Notes: generated from the sequence alone by a model not told the origin. DNA of 64,000 nt from Paenibacillus macquariensis (GCF_900156375.1 NZ_FTNK01000002.1:186001-250000); one strand, 5' to 3'. Counted from the stretch's first letter, positions 33,575 through 43,540 are shown. Program-made: numbers and translations.

Positions 33575-34845
33575 TGATAATTCCTTATTACTGATAGTTT
33601 GCCTATTGCACATATTCCGAATGTTAAAAGCAAACCTCCAATGGTGAACATGACAGCATTTGAACTAAATATATCAGCATAATAGGATGCTATACCTAGA
33701 CCAACGGAGGGAGCTACACTCATAATTGAACCTAATACCCCAAATACCCGTCCTTGGAGTTCTTCTGAGACTTCAAGCCGAAGAATGATGTTAATTAACA
33801 AGGTACAAAATGAGAACATGAAACCAATGATGAGGATGATGGGGATTGCTGCAGTCGCAGTTGTAGTGAATGATAAAAGGATATACATAGGTCCAATCAA
33901 AAGTAAATTGATCATGATGAGTTTACCTCGTTGTTTAATTCTGCTACCTAATAACAAAATTAATCCAGAACCTATCATATAACCAAGTGGAATACAGGCT
34001 TCCATGAGTCCGAACTGAAAAGGCGTGGATCTCCATACGGTAACGGCCATGACTTGAGTCAACATTAAAGAGGGCATAAAGAAAAGAGTAAGCGTGGGTG
34101 ACATAATAATGACAGCTTTAGCAAAAGGATCTATCCAAAGGTAACGAAGACCCGTGATTAAATCATCGATAAATTTACTTTTCACTTTTTTTAACGTGTT
34201 GGCTCTAGAAGGAGAGAGAAAAGAACCCGCTAATAGAACTAGAATAAATGACACTAGAAAAGTTATTCCGTCAAAGATAATGGCTTGTGATACGCCAAAG
34301 GCTGCCACGAAAATTCCCCCGACTGAAAAACCCACTGTTCTACAGACATTTTCTGAGAACGTAATTATACCAACAGCTTTCTGAATGTGTTCTTTGCCAA
34401 CTACATTAACAAGTGAGGCTTGATATGCAGGAGATTGAAATAATGCCGAAGCAGTTACAAGTCCAGTTAAAATCACAATTAAGAAAAAAGGTGTGTTGGG
34501 TACGGAAATGAAGAATGCAATGGTAATTACGAGTCCAAAACTAATGATGTCGGTAATGAGCATGATTGTCCTGCGATTCATTCTGTCAGCATAAGTACCT
34601 GCTATAGATCCTAATAATGAACTGAGTACGAGATTGGTTACTACAATTACGGCCATCATTTTAGCACTACCTGTCATCATGAGGACCCACAAATTTAACG
34701 CTATGCTATGAAACGTATTACCAAACAAAGAAATTGAATAAGACATAAGTAACATAAGAAATTGCTTGTTTCTCCATACGGTAGGAAATGTTTGTATTGC
34801 GGCTTGACTGTGATCTGTTGAAGTTGAAATTTGTGGATTGTGCAT
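33571..34845 (-). CDS. MFS exporter (MFS_3 type) under a LacI-type operator
   Basis: 424 residues, 12 predicted membrane helices. The N-half loop [13 protein letters not shown] and the opening [20 protein letters not shown] are typical of MFS_3 proteins (macrolide, enterobactin and drug exporters). AGGAGG precedes ATG 34845. It lies 65 bases behind the LacI-family gene on the same strand and has the 14-base palindrome CTTAAACGTTTAAG (34881-34894) in front. The substrate is unknown; a LacI regulator hints at a sugar-like compound. Confidence 0.85.
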   Translation of the reverse strand: MHNPQISTSTDHSQAAIQTFPTVWRNKQFLMLLMSYSISLFGNTFHSIALNLWVLMMTGSAKMMAVIVVTNLVLSSLLGSIAGTYADRMNRRTIMLITDIISFGLVITIAFFISVPNTPFFLIVILTGLVTASALFQSPAYQASLVNVVGKEHIQKAVGIITFSENVCRTVGFSVGGIFVAAFGVSQAIIFDGITFLVSFILVLLAGSFLSPSRANTLKKVKSKFIDDLITGLRYLWIDPFAKAVIIMSPTLTLFFMPSLMLTQVMAVTVWRSTPFQFGLMEACIPLGYMIGSGLILLLGSRIKQRGKLIMINLLLIGPMYILLSFTTTATAAIPIILIIGFMFSFCTLLINIILRLEVSEELQGRVFGVLGSIMSVAPSVGLGIASYYADIFSSNAVMFTIGGLLLTFGICAIGKLSVIRNYH

Positions 34846-34880
34846 AAATGATCCTCCTCATATATTTCTTCATATTACAG

Positions 34881-34894
34881 CTTAAACGTTTAAG
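34881..34894 (-). promoter_or_regulatory. Palindromic LacI-type operator before MFS gene
   Basis: CTTAAACGTTTAAG is a perfect 14-base palindrome with central CG. TAATAT just downstream (minus strand) can be the -10 element, so binding would block transcription of the exporter. Confidence 0.65.
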
Positions 34895-34910
34895 TTATTT
34901 TCAAAAAAAA

Positions 34911-35840
34911 TTAATTTTCTGAGTTCACTTTTATATAATGTCTATTAAGATTCTGTGTAGAATAGTCAGCTTTTTGCAATAATTGTTCCATTACTCGCAA
35001 AGCAGTAGCAGATTTATCTTCTTGAAAGGTGATGGTTCGCGTGTTTGCTCTTGTTAATATTTCTGGACAATGACATGTGCAGATAACCGTAATACTGTTA
35101 AATATATTCAGTTTCTCAAAATAATTTCCAATGAATTCATTAATAACGATCGCTTCAGTAAAGCGGGTGTTTGTTGATATCGCTTCCAGTTCTGAAATAT
35201 CATTAACAATGTAAATGGCATCCTCTGATAAGTTGACTGCATCAAGTATGTATCTGACCAATGAAGCATTATTATATTTCTCCATGATTAAGCAGACTTG
35301 AGACGGATCATAGGGTGAAGCCAATTGTAAAGCGGCATGATAATCAAAGATGATTTGTTTAAATAATTTATCTTCTATGATGCTATCAATCAAAATTAAT
35401 GGAATACCTTCAACAAAGTGAGAAGAAATGGAGTAGAAAACATCGTCTCGAACATCCACTAGAAATACGGCCTCTAGTTTTCTTTCTACAATGATATCAA
35501 GTGAAGGATTGGCTGCATCCAAAGTAAATAGAAGCGTGTGATACCCTGCTGAAGTCAATAACTGTTCCAAATTCCCAATAAAAGAGGAATAATTGTGACG
35601 TTTCCAATATGGTATATTAGGAGACTTATTTATAAGAATCCCAATCAGTCCAGTTTTCTTTCTAACGAGTGAGCGAGCTGTCAGATTGGGTATGTAATGA
35701 AGCTCTTCTGCTAAGCGTAAAATGTGTGAACGTGTTGTTTCAGGAATTGTCTGATTATCAACGTTGTTCAGAACATAACTAACAGTCGCAACAGAAACGT
35801 TGGCTTTAGTAGCAATATCTTTCATCGTAGTCTTTTTCAA
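34911..35840 (-). CDS. LacI-family transcriptional regulator
   Basis: 310 residues from TTG 35840, which has AAGGGTGAT at good spacing; ATG 35861 lies within that ribosome site. The HTH is typical: TTMKDIATKANVSVATVSYVLNN and hinge LHYIPNLTARSLVRKKTG. The effector domain is recognisable but weakly conserved (IGNLEQLLTSAGYHTLLFTL, KLEAVFLVDVRDD), and the C-terminal lobe is short. The palindrome 17 bases past its own stop codon, before the exporter gene, is the likely target. Confidence 0.88.
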   Translation of the reverse strand: MKKTTMKDIATKANVSVATVSYVLNNVDNQTIPETTRSHILRLAEELHYIPNLTARSLVRKKTGLIGILINKSPNIPYWKRHNYSSFIGNLEQLLTSAGYHTLLFTLDAANPSLDIIVERKLEAVFLVDVRDDVFYSISSHFVEGIPLILIDSIIEDKLFKQIIFDYHAALQLASPYDPSQVCLIMEKYNNASLVRYILDAVNLSEDAIYIVNDISELEAISTNTRFTEAIVINEFIGNYFEKLNIFNSITVICTCHCPEILTRANTRTITFQEDKSATALRVMEQLLQKADYSTQNLNRHYIKVNSEN

Positions 35841-36056
35841 TATAAGGATCACCCTTGTCATGTTTAATATCTTCAAGTTAGCATTTCGTTAGAGTGAGAG
35901 TCAATAGAAAGAAGATATATTATTCATAGAATTATTATAGGTGTATCCTATTAAGAAGATAGTATCTATATATTTCCAATTCATCAATTTCAACTGTAAA
36001 ATAAAATGATAATACGAGGTGGATCTACTTCGAAAATAGATAGAAAGGTGGTATGT

Positions 36057-36737
36057 ATGATGAGCGATTTATTAAAAAAACAATTTGATGCTGTCGCACA
36101 GAGCTATGACCTTCAACGTCGTCCATTAATTCCATGTTTTGATGATTTCTATAGCACTGCTACGGCTTGGGTTAATGTAGATAAGAATTCGCCACGTATA
36201 TTGGATATAGGTGCCGGAACAGGACTGTTCTCTGCTTATGTTCAGCAGAAGTATCCAGAAGCACAATTGACTTTAATTGATATAAGTGAAGAGATGTTAA
36301 AGGGGGCACGCACGAGGTTCGGTGAAGATCCTAACGTTCAGTATATTTCAGGAGATTTCGCGACGTATTGCTTTGATGGACAGCCGTATGACGCTGTTAT
36401 TTCATCCTTAGCGATACATCATTTAACTCATGAAGATAAAAGCAGACTATTTCACACGATACACACACTCTTAACCGATGGTGGTATCTTCGTTAATGCG
36501 GATCAGGTTGCGGGCACATCGGATTATTTCGATAAACGTTATAAAGAGCAATGGGAGCATACGATTAGTCAGAGTGAACTTTCAAATGAAGTTATCGTTT
36601 CCGCAATCGAACGAAGAAAGCTAGATCGTAACGCTACCATTGAGGATCAGCTCAATTGGCTATACGAAGCTGGATTTGCTGAAGCAGATTGTATTTATAA
36701 ATACAATGAATTCGCTGTGTTTTTTGCACAGAAATAA
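36057..36737 (+). CDS. Class I SAM-dependent methyltransferase
   Basis: 226 residues from ATG 36057 (AAAGGTGG seven bases upstream). The SAM motif is ILDIGAGTGLFSAYV, followed by TLIDISEEMLKGAR, the acidic loop SGDFATY and the motif VISSLAIHHLTHEDK. This is the Methyltransf_25/ubiE-like type. FDAVAQSYDLQRRPLIPCFDDFY is the usual opening. The methyl acceptor cannot be predicted. It stands alone with its own terminator. Confidence 0.85.
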   Translation: MMSDLLKKQFDAVAQSYDLQRRPLIPCFDDFYSTATAWVNVDKNSPRILDIGAGTGLFSAYVQQKYPEAQLTLIDISEEMLKGARTRFGEDPNVQYISGDFATYCFDGQPYDAVISSLAIHHLTHEDKSRLFHTIHTLLTDGGIFVNADQVAGTSDYFDKRYKEQWEHTISQSELSNEVIVSAIERRKLDRNATIEDQLNWLYEAGFAEADCIYKYNEFAVFFAQK

Positions 36738-36810
36738 TGTAAGACGCAACTTGAATGAGACTTTCGAAGCCCATTCATGATATCATGAAGTAAATAAGAT
36801 TGATATGAAG

Positions 36811-36836
36811 AGACATCCGAATAGGGTGTCTTTATA
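36811..36836 (+). terminator. Terminator after methyltransferase gene
   Basis: AGACATCC-GAATA-GGGTGTCT followed by TTATATTT. Confidence 0.7.
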
Positions 36837-36885
36837 TTTAGCTATTCGCACTTATACTAGAGGTTTAGAAAGGGACGGAAGAATA

Positions 36886-37710
36886 ATGGACTATAAAATG
36901 ATCGTACTTGATTTAGATGATACGCTACTTTGCGATGATCATACAATATCACCACGCACAAAGAAAGCATTGATGGATGCACAAGAGGCAGGAGTTAAAG
37001 TAGTTCTCGCTTCAGGTCGTCCGACATTTGCTATGACGCATATTGCTAAGGAATTAGAGCTTGAGAAATACGGAAGTTTTATTCTATCTTTTAACGGTGC
37101 CCAAATCAGAAACTGTACAACCAACGAGCTCATATTTAGTAGTACTTTGACACCTGAAATTGCACATGAGCTATATCATATTAGTAAAAAAGAAGAAGTA
37201 GGGATCCACACCTATATTGGGGATGATATCGTAACCCCTGCGAATAACGAATATACTGATATCGAAGCTCAAATTACAGGAATGCCAATTGTAGAAGAAG
37301 TAGATTTCATAAAAGCGATTCAAGAACCCGTTGTTAAGGTATTAATGGTAGATTCACCAGAAAGATTAGTCATCCTAGAAAAGAAAATGCAACAACAACT
37401 TGAGGGTAAGTTAAATGTCGTACGTTCTAAGCCATTTTTCTTAGAATTCACAGAAGCGGGAGTAGACAAAGGGACAAGTTTACATCATCTGATTCAGAAA
37501 TTAAACATTCAGCAAGCAGAGGTTATTGCTATTGGTGATAGTTACAATGACCTTGCGATGATTAAATTTGCTGGACTCGGTGTTGCTATGGGGAATGCGC
37601 CGGATGATATTAAAGAAATCGCTAACTATGTAACCGATACGAATATGGAAGATGGCGTGGCGAAGGTTGTTGAAACGTTTATTCTAAACAAAATGTTGCA
37701 CACGAAATAA
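36886..37710 (+). CDS. Cof-type HAD-superfamily phosphatase
   Basis: 274 residues from ATG 36886. The frame is open back to 36805, but that part overlaps the preceding terminator, and GAAAGGGACGG supplies the ribosome site here. HAD motifs: DLDDTLL (nucleophile Asp), ASGRP, K in KGTSLHHLI, and GDSYNDLAMIKFAGLGVAMGNA. A C2B-type cap lies between. Such proteins dephosphorylate sugar phosphates, phosphorylated vitamins or nucleotides in the cytosol. Confidence 0.9.
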   Translation: MDYKMIVLDLDDTLLCDDHTISPRTKKALMDAQEAGVKVVLASGRPTFAMTHIAKELELEKYGSFILSFNGAQIRNCTTNELIFSSTLTPEIAHELYHISKKEEVGIHTYIGDDIVTPANNEYTDIEAQITGMPIVEEVDFIKAIQEPVVKVLMVDSPERLVILEKKMQQQLEGKLNVVRSKPFFLEFTEAGVDKGTSLHHLIQKLNIQQAEVIAIGDSYNDLAMIKFAGLGVAMGNAPDDIKEIANYVTDTNMEDGVAKVVETFILNKMLHTK

Positions 37711-37748
37711 AATAAGATGTAGATAAACGTTATATTGGTTGTGTATTG

Positions 37749-37780
37749 GAGGAGATTGCTTAAGGGCAGCTCCTCTTTTG
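37749..37780 (+). terminator. Terminator after HAD gene
   Basis: GAGGAG(ATTGC) pairs with (GGCAG)CTCCTC around a short loop, followed by TTTTG. Confidence 0.7.
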
Positions 37781-37892
37781 TTTATTCGAATGAATTATTA
37801 TGTTATAAAAGTTTTGTAATGAATTGGTAATAGGGGCAAGTATCACTCCTTTTCTTCATATACCTTAGTAGAATGGAAAGGAGAGGATGGAC

Positions 37893-39641
37893 ATGGTACA
37901 ACCTTTAGATCCAAATGGTATTCCTAAATACATAAATCAACTCGAAACCCCACCCGTATTTATGCCAACTTGTATACAGCAGCCTGAGACGGGGCAAGTG
38001 ATTGGGCATGCATATAAAATAAATGTGAGTGAATTCCAACAACAAATATTACCACCTGGATTCGGTCCAACAAAGGTTATAGGTTATGGTGGTATGATAC
38101 GGAATCCGACTCAAGGAAGAGCGAATTACTTTAGAAGTGCACCAGGGCCTACGTTTGAAGGCATTCGGGGAATTCCTATCCATGTTCAATGGATAAACAA
38201 CCTCAATAAGCCTCTTTTTCTACCGGTTGATCCAACTCTCGTTTGGGCCAATCCCAATTCAATGACTATTCCGGGTCCGCCATTTCCATCATTTCCACCT
38301 GGATTCCCTCTGGCACAAAAAACTGCACCCATGGTCACTCACTTACACGGCGGGGAGACCCCATCTTATTTCGACGGTCATCCTGATGCTTGGTTTACTG
38401 CAGATCGAAGGACTGGCCCAGCATTCTCAACGAATAACTATACCTACCTCAACTTACAAGAACCGACAACCCTCTGGTATCATGACCATACCATTGGATT
38501 AAATCGTTTGACCGTATATGCAGGTCTTGCAGGGTTCTATTTACTCCGTGAATTGAATGACCCCATCGCACCGTTTCTCCCAAGTTGTGAGAATGAAATT
38601 CCACTGATCATTCAGGATAGGTCTTTTCATACGGATGGTTCTCTTTACTATGAACAAGTGGGGGATAACCCAAGTATTCATCCTTACTGGGTACCCACGT
38701 TTTTTGGGAACACAATAACGGTAAATGGAAAGGTGTGGCCGAATCTTAATGTCAAACCTCAACAATACCGTTTTCGTCTATTAAATGCATCTAACTCACG
38801 AAGTTATCATTTCCAACTTTCAAATGAACAGACATTTATTCAGATTGGTAGCGATGGAGGTTATTTACCTCACCCTGTAGAACTTAGTTCACTCATGCTT
38901 GCACCAGCGGAAAGAGCAGATATTCTTATTGATTTCTCTATTCTAATGCCTGGGACGACGGTTATATTAAAGAACATCCCTGGTGGAACCCCGGCGGACC
39001 CACATACAGTCGGTCAAATTATGCAATTTACAGTTATAAATGAAGCAGTCCAACGTCCAAAGAAGTTGCCACCCGTACTAAACAATATTCCACGACTGAT
39101 TCCAACAAGAACGAGAACATTTACTTTATTTGAGCTAGAAGGTCCTAATGGTCCTTTAAGAGTAACACTGAATGGCCAATTGTTGCGAAGCCCCATCACC
39201 GAGCTACCACGAGCAGGAACGACAGAAGATTGGCGAGTCGCTAATCTTACAAATGATACCCATCCTATACATCTTCATCTTGTACAGTACCTGCTCGTTA
39301 GCCGCCAGAAATTTCGATCTGATGATTACTTAAGAGACTGGAAGAAGCTAAACCTAACGACAGCTCCTGGGACTCCGCCTTATTTTGTTAAACCCAAGGT
39401 CTTGCCATTTGAACCATATTTCGTAGGACCTCCAATGGAGCCTCCTCCTAATGAACAAGGATGGAAGGATACCGTACGAATGAATCCTGGCGAAGTAACA
39501 ATTATAAGAATTCGGTTCGCATCCCAGAACGGTAATCCATATCCATTTAATCCAAGCCGGGGTCCTGGCTATGTGTGGCATTGCCATATGCTTGAACATG
39601 CAAGTAATGAGATGATTAGACCGTTTAAGGTAGTACCTTAA
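37893..39641 (+). CDS. cotA: Multicopper oxidase, CotA-like laccase / bilirubin oxidase
   Basis: 582 residues from ATG 37893 (AAGGAG nine bases upstream; ATG 37887 is only three bases from it). Four copper-binding segments are intact: THLHGGETPSYFDG, LWYHDHTIGLNRLTVYAGLAG, HPIHLHLVQ and VWHCHMLEHASNEMIRPF with the axial methionine. Domain order follows Bacillus subtilis CotA, the outer spore-coat laccase that makes brown pigment and oxidises phenols. The closing block is somewhat longer than CotA (extra proline-rich insert near PPMEPPPNEQGWKD). No signal peptide, as expected for a coat protein. Confidence 0.9.
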   Translation: MVQPLDPNGIPKYINQLETPPVFMPTCIQQPETGQVIGHAYKINVSEFQQQILPPGFGPTKVIGYGGMIRNPTQGRANYFRSAPGPTFEGIRGIPIHVQWINNLNKPLFLPVDPTLVWANPNSMTIPGPPFPSFPPGFPLAQKTAPMVTHLHGGETPSYFDGHPDAWFTADRRTGPAFSTNNYTYLNLQEPTTLWYHDHTIGLNRLTVYAGLAGFYLLRELNDPIAPFLPSCENEIPLIIQDRSFHTDGSLYYEQVGDNPSIHPYWVPTFFGNTITVNGKVWPNLNVKPQQYRFRLLNASNSRSYHFQLSNEQTFIQIGSDGGYLPHPVELSSLMLAPAERADILIDFSILMPGTTVILKNIPGGTPADPHTVGQIMQFTVINEAVQRPKKLPPVLNNIPRLIPTRTRTFTLFELEGPNGPLRVTLNGQLLRSPITELPRAGTTEDWRVANLTNDTHPIHLHLVQYLLVSRQKFRSDDYLRDWKKLNLTTAPGTPPYFVKPKVLPFEPYFVGPPMEPPPNEQGWKDTVRMNPGEVTIIRIRFASQNGNPYPFNPSRGPGYVWHCHMLEHASNEMIRPFKVVP

Positions 39642-39721
39642 TGGCAGCCTAAACATATTGACTGTTAGTCATTTTGCTGTTAATATTTTCTTTCTATTAT
39701 TGTAGAAGGGGCTGATATCAT

Positions 39722-40258
39722 TTGGGTAGCAATGACATATATTTAAGACTTCTTGAGATGAAGGATGCAGGCGATCTTCATGCCTTGAAACTTAGAAACC
39801 GTGAGTTTTATCAACCTTTTGAACCGATCAGGGATGAATCGCACTTTACGCTCGAAGGACAGGAACAAGAGATTGCGAATGGGTTGCAAGGGGTGCTGAA
39901 TGACCAATCGTACATCTTTGGAATTTTTCTTAAAGAGTCGGATGAGATTATTGGAAGAATAGCATTGACGGGTATTGCTCGGGGTCCTTTTCAGAATGCA
40001 TATATGGGTTATTACATCGATCAACAACATAATGGTAAAGGTTATGCAACAGCGGGAGTATCATTATGTGTGAGTAAAGCTTTTGATGAGATTGGCTTAC
40101 ATCGTGTTGAAGCTGGGGTTATGCCACGCAACATTCCATCCATCCGCGTATTAGACAAGGTTGGCTTTAGACAAGAGGGTCTAGCTACAACTTATTTGAA
40201 AATTAATGGTGTGTGGGAAGACCATATCATATTTGCGATTACGGCTGATAACAGGTAA
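39722..40258 (+). CDS. GNAT N-acetyltransferase, RimJ-like
   Basis: 178 residues from TTG 39722 (AAGGGG about twelve bases upstream). The fold reads IYLRLLEMKDAGDLHALKLRNREF, then YIFGIFLKESDEIIGRIAL, the acetyl-CoA loop QQHNGKGYATAGVSL and HRVEAGVMPRNIPSIRVLDKVGF. RimJ/RimL-type enzymes acetylate N-terminal amines of ribosomal proteins or small amines. It is followed after four bases by a second GNAT gene. Confidence 0.88.
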   Translation: MGSNDIYLRLLEMKDAGDLHALKLRNREFYQPFEPIRDESHFTLEGQEQEIANGLQGVLNDQSYIFGIFLKESDEIIGRIALTGIARGPFQNAYMGYYIDQQHNGKGYATAGVSLCVSKAFDEIGLHRVEAGVMPRNIPSIRVLDKVGFRQEGLATTYLKINGVWEDHIIFAITADNR

Positions 40259-40262
40259 GGCG

Positions 40263-40769
40263 GTGAAGATCATTCAGATTATTGAAACTGAGAGATTATA
40301 TTTGAGACAGTACGAAGATGACGATTTCACTTCTCTTTATGCTATTTTTTCTGATCCAGAAACGATGTCATATTATCCTGCTCCCTTCAGTATCCAAAAA
40401 ACACGAGATTGGATTAAACGAAATCAAGAAAGATACGTAACCGATGGATTTGGGCTATGGGCAATTTGTTTGAAGGGAACGAATGAAGTAATTGGGGATT
40501 GTGGACTAGTTAAGCAAATCATAGACAATTGTGTTGAGGTTGAAATTGGATATCATATTCTCAAAAGATTATGGGGTAAAGGGTTTGCCTCTGAAGCAGC
40601 TAATGCTTGTAAGACGTATGGGTTCCATCAGATAGGATTAAAGAAGATGGTTAGTATTATTGATCCTGATAATTTAGCATCAATTCGTGTTGCAGAAAAG
40701 ATAGGTTTTACGAAAGAAAGTGAAGTGTTTATTTTTAATAAAACGCATTTAATATATTCTAGTGGCTAA
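40263..40769 (+). CDS. GNAT N-acetyltransferase
   Basis: 168 residues from GTG 40263, four bases after the preceding GNAT stop. GTG is chosen because the protein then begins at IETERLYLRQY, the standard opening; the longer frame runs through the upstream gene. Features: FSDPETMSYYPAPFS, GLWAICLKGTNEVIGDCGL, acetyl-CoA loop LKRLWGKGFASEAANA and DPDNLASIRVAEKIGF. The two adjacent GNATs are only distantly alike, so this is not a recent duplication. Substrate unknown. Confidence 0.85.
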   Translation: MKIIQIIETERLYLRQYEDDDFTSLYAIFSDPETMSYYPAPFSIQKTRDWIKRNQERYVTDGFGLWAICLKGTNEVIGDCGLVKQIIDNCVEVEIGYHILKRLWGKGFASEAANACKTYGFHQIGLKKMVSIIDPDNLASIRVAEKIGFTKESEVFIFNKTHLIYSSG

Positions 40770-40806
40770 GCCCTATTAAGGCAACAACATGATAGCTTCA
40801 AAAAGT

Positions 40807-40851
40807 GAACCCGTCTAACACGTGATTTCCGTGTTTTGGCGGGTTCTTTTT
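40807..40851 (+). terminator. Terminator after GNAT pair
   Basis: GAACCCGTCTAACACG pairs with CGTGTTTTGGCGGGTTC, followed by TTTTT. Confidence 0.8.
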
Positions 40852-40874
40852 AAATGGTTCATAATGTTTCATCT

Positions 40875-41405
40875 TTATTTAAAATCATAATGTAGTTCCA
40901 CGAATTGTCCGTATCGGGTTGTCTTGACTAGATTCAATGATTGGAAATCCTTAATTCCAGTCAATAATGGGATACCACTTCCTAATATAACGGGTGCAAT
41001 AGTTACGATAAGCTCCTTAATGTATTTGTTATTGATGAGCTCAGATATCAGTAGACCTCCTCCCGCAATCCAACATTTCGTATAAGATCGAGTTGAAAGA
41101 GAAGATATCAAATCTTCGATCGTACCATTAATGAAGGCTACATTCTCATCTGCTCCATAACGTGTATTAGTATATACATAACAGTCCTTTCCACTATAGG
41201 GAAACGGAACATCAAAACCTATAATTGTCTCATAAGTGTTCCTACCCATGATCATCGCATCGACTCCAGAATAATACTGTTCATAACCGTTATCTCCATC
41301 CCCTTGTATGTGATGTAACCAATCAACATTTCCCTCTTGTGTTGCAATAAAGCCATCTAAGCTCACCGCGAGATAAACACTCAGATGTTGTCCTTGAACC
41401 ATCAT
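40875..41405 (-). CDS. Dihydrofolate reductase-fold (RibD C-terminal family) protein
   Basis: 176 residues from ATG 41405 (AAGGAG five bases upstream; ATG 41402 equally possible). The pattern HLSVYLAVSLDGFIATQEGNVDWL, MIMGRNTYETI, KCWIAGGGLLISELI and LIVTIAPVILGSGIPLL is that of the YwjB/YyaP group of RibD_C proteins. These have a DHFR fold and bind NADPH, with unproven substrates. It is divergent from the WYL regulator at 41482, 76 bases apart, which probably controls it. Confidence 0.85.
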   Translation of the reverse strand: MMVQGQHLSVYLAVSLDGFIATQEGNVDWLHHIQGDGDNGYEQYYSGVDAMIMGRNTYETIIGFDVPFPYSGKDCYVYTNTRYGADENVAFINGTIEDLISSLSTRSYTKCWIAGGGLLISELINNKYIKELIVTIAPVILGSGIPLLTGIKDFQSLNLVKTTRYGQFVELHYDFK

Positions 41406-41481
41406 AACCACTCCTTGTTATTGTATTAAGTTCATACTAATATATAATCACGACAAAATTTGACGTCTAAACGGAGGGACT

Positions 41482-42429
41482 ATGAATAAATTTCAGCAAT
41501 TAAATGCGGTATGGCTATATATCAATCAAGCAAAAGTATTTAATGCAAAGGATATTGCTATGCAATTTAACATTTCGGAAAGAACTGTACAACGATATAT
41601 TGCGGAGTTGTCTGAACTGGGGCTGCCCATTAATTCCGAATCAGGTAGAGGCGGTGGCTACAGAGTTATGCCTAATAAATTATTGCCACCCATATCATTT
41701 ACGCATGATGAAGTCTTTAGTATCTTTTTTGCATATCAATCCATTGAGAATATTAAAAGCTTACCTTTCCATGCTGATTACAAAGCTGTCTTGAACAAAT
41801 TGCTGAATCAGACAGAAGCAAAGTTCAGAAGCGAAATCAATGATCTGAAAGAATACATCGTATTTCTGTCACCTAACAGAGATTACGACAATCCTTTTTT
41901 GAAAGAAATATTTATACATTCACGAAATAAGGACACTATAATCATAGGTTATCAATCGACAAATCAACATTCAGTGAAAAAGATCATTCCCATTGGTTTG
42001 TATACATCTAAAGGTTTATGGTATGTCGTAGCATCTGATGTATCTAAAGATAAGGTCGTTACTTTACGTGTAGATCGAATCAAAGACTTGGAATTTCATC
42101 ATTCGAACTCGGACAAGTTATATCTGCCGACATTACAGGATTGGTTAAGCAATCGTAATGAATCGTTCGGATCGACGATCCAGTTTCATGTTGAATTGAC
42201 TTCACAAGGGGTAATGAAATGCCGGGATAATGAATTCTTAGACAAACATATTTGTCAGAGTGATGATGGAACCGGATACGTAGAAATAGATGTTCCAGAG
42301 TCGGAGTTAAATCATATGACAGAATATTTCTTCACGCTCCATCAGGATGCAACAATAATTAGACCTCAGGAAGCGATTAACAGAATTTGTGATATGGCAA
42401 TAGGGATTATGGATAAATACATTGGATAA
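41482..42429 (+). CDS. YafY-type HTH/WYL-domain transcriptional regulator
   Basis: 315 residues; GGAGGG seven bases before ATG 41482. An HTH_11 domain opens the protein (KVFNAKDIAMQFNISERTVQRYIAELSEL, then GRGGGYRVM). A WYL domain occupies about residues 140-205 (IIGYQSTNQHSVKKIIPIGLYTSKGLWYVVA with the variant LRVDRIKDL), and a WCX extension ends the protein. WYL proteins sense nucleic-acid-type or small ligands. Here it is divergent from the RibD_C protein, its likely target. Confidence 0.88.
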   Translation: MNKFQQLNAVWLYINQAKVFNAKDIAMQFNISERTVQRYIAELSELGLPINSESGRGGGYRVMPNKLLPPISFTHDEVFSIFFAYQSIENIKSLPFHADYKAVLNKLLNQTEAKFRSEINDLKEYIVFLSPNRDYDNPFLKEIFIHSRNKDTIIIGYQSTNQHSVKKIIPIGLYTSKGLWYVVASDVSKDKVVTLRVDRIKDLEFHHSNSDKLYLPTLQDWLSNRNESFGSTIQFHVELTSQGVMKCRDNEFLDKHICQSDDGTGYVEIDVPESELNHMTEYFFTLHQDATIIRPQEAINRICDMAIGIMDKYIG

Positions 42430-42632
42430 ATGTGAAATTAAACACCTGGTATTATTTTGCTGTTATTTTAGGTGGAACTGCAACATTGTAAACTAAGTTA
42501 AAATGAAGAAATTAGCCTTATATAGCGGATATATCATAGAACATAAATTATTATCATAATGCAGATAAATCAGAACTTAAGGTTATTATTTGCAATTAAT
42601 TTAATTCAGATAGATATTATCGGATTAATTTA

Positions 42633-42662
42633 TTGACCAGTAATGATATTAGGGTGTACTAT
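42633..42662 (+). promoter_or_regulatory. Putative promoter of the tcyABC operon
   Basis: TTGACC (42633-42638), 18 bases, TACTAT (42657-42662). The 292-base region in front of tcyA is AT-rich. I found no T-box or S-box sequence in it, and no other gene. Confidence 0.5.
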
Positions 42663-42721
42663 TCAATTTGCTAGCTTTAAGCTTGAGTTTTTAGGAGGAG
42701 AAAGGAGAGGGCGAAATAGAT

Positions 42722-43540
42722 ATGAAAAAGTTAAGCATAATGATACTGGTGGCTTTGACTGCGGTGCTTGTAGTAGCTTGCGGAAACAATGCCAATAACA
42801 ATAAAGGTACAGCAGGGTCACAAGAATCTGTTACCCAAAGCAGCTTAGATATCGTTAAATCAACTGGCAAGCTTCGTATCGGTACTGAAGGGACTTATGC
42901 ACCTTTCACATATCATGATGCGAATGGGAAGCTAACGGGTTTCGATGTTGAAATCGCAGAAGAAATCACAAAGCGTCTAGGCGTCAAACCTGAATTTACA
43001 GAGACACAATGGGATGGGCTCGTTGCTGGTATGGATGCCAAACGATTTGATGTTATTTTTAATGAGGTATCCATTAGGGATGATCGTAAAGCTAAATATG
43101 ACTTCTCCGATCCTTATATTGTCTCAAGGGCTGCACTGGTTGTAAGCTCAGACAACAATGAAATTAAGACCTTTGCTGATTTGAAGGGGAAAAAGTCGGG
43201 GCAATCCTTGACGAGTAACCTCGCCGCAATTGCCCGTGAGAATGGTGCTGAAATCGTAGCTGTGGATGGATTTAATCAGGCTATTGACCTTTTGAGTTCT
43301 GGACGTATTGATGCAACTATAAATGACAGCTTGTCTCTTCTAGACTTGAAGAAAAAGAAACCGGATGTGAAGATCAAACAGGTGGATGAAATAGCCGACG
43401 GATCTCACAGTGCTGCGTTATTCCTGAAAGGAAATGATGAACTGGTCAAAGCGGTCAATGAAGCGCTGGCTGAAATGAAGAAAGATGGAACGTATCTTCA
43501 AATTTCGGAGAAGTACTTCGGAGTTGACGTTTCCAAATAA
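42722..43540 (+). CDS. tcyA: Cystine ABC transporter substrate-binding lipoprotein
   Basis: 272 residues. The lipoprotein signal ends in VVAC (Cys20). The mature part reads GKLRIGTEGTYAPFTYHD, LTGFDVEIAEEI, ETQWDGLVAGMDAKRFDVIFN, YDFSDPYIVSRAALVV, GKKSGQSLTSN and ends EKYFGVDVSK. This matches Bacillus subtilis TcyA (YckK-like cystine-binding proteins), including the TQW and SLTSN segments. It captures cystine outside the membrane. A strong GGAGGAGAAAGGAGAGG precedes it. Glutamine- or other polar amino-acid specificity is a less likely alternative. Confidence 0.85.
   Translation: MKKLSIMILVALTAVLVVACGNNANNNKGTAGSQESVTQSSLDIVKSTGKLRIGTEGTYAPFTYHDANGKLTGFDVEIAEEITKRLGVKPEFTETQWDGLVAGMDAKRFDVIFNEVSIRDDRKAKYDFSDPYIVSRAALVVSSDNNEIKTFADLKGKKSGQSLTSNLAAIARENGAEIVAVDGFNQAIDLLSSGRIDATINDSLSLLDLKKKKPDVKIKQVDEIADGSHSAALFLKGNDELVKAVNEALAEMKKDGTYLQISEKYFGVDVSK

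Noticed and set aside
36805..36885. N-terminal extension of the HAD phosphatase from ATG 36805
   Set aside because: It overlaps the terminator of the preceding gene, and a proper ribosome site lies before ATG 36886.
42430..42721. Possible T-box or S-box leader before tcyABC
   Set aside because: No T-box GGTGG core, no specifier stem and no terminator/antiterminator pair could be found by eye.
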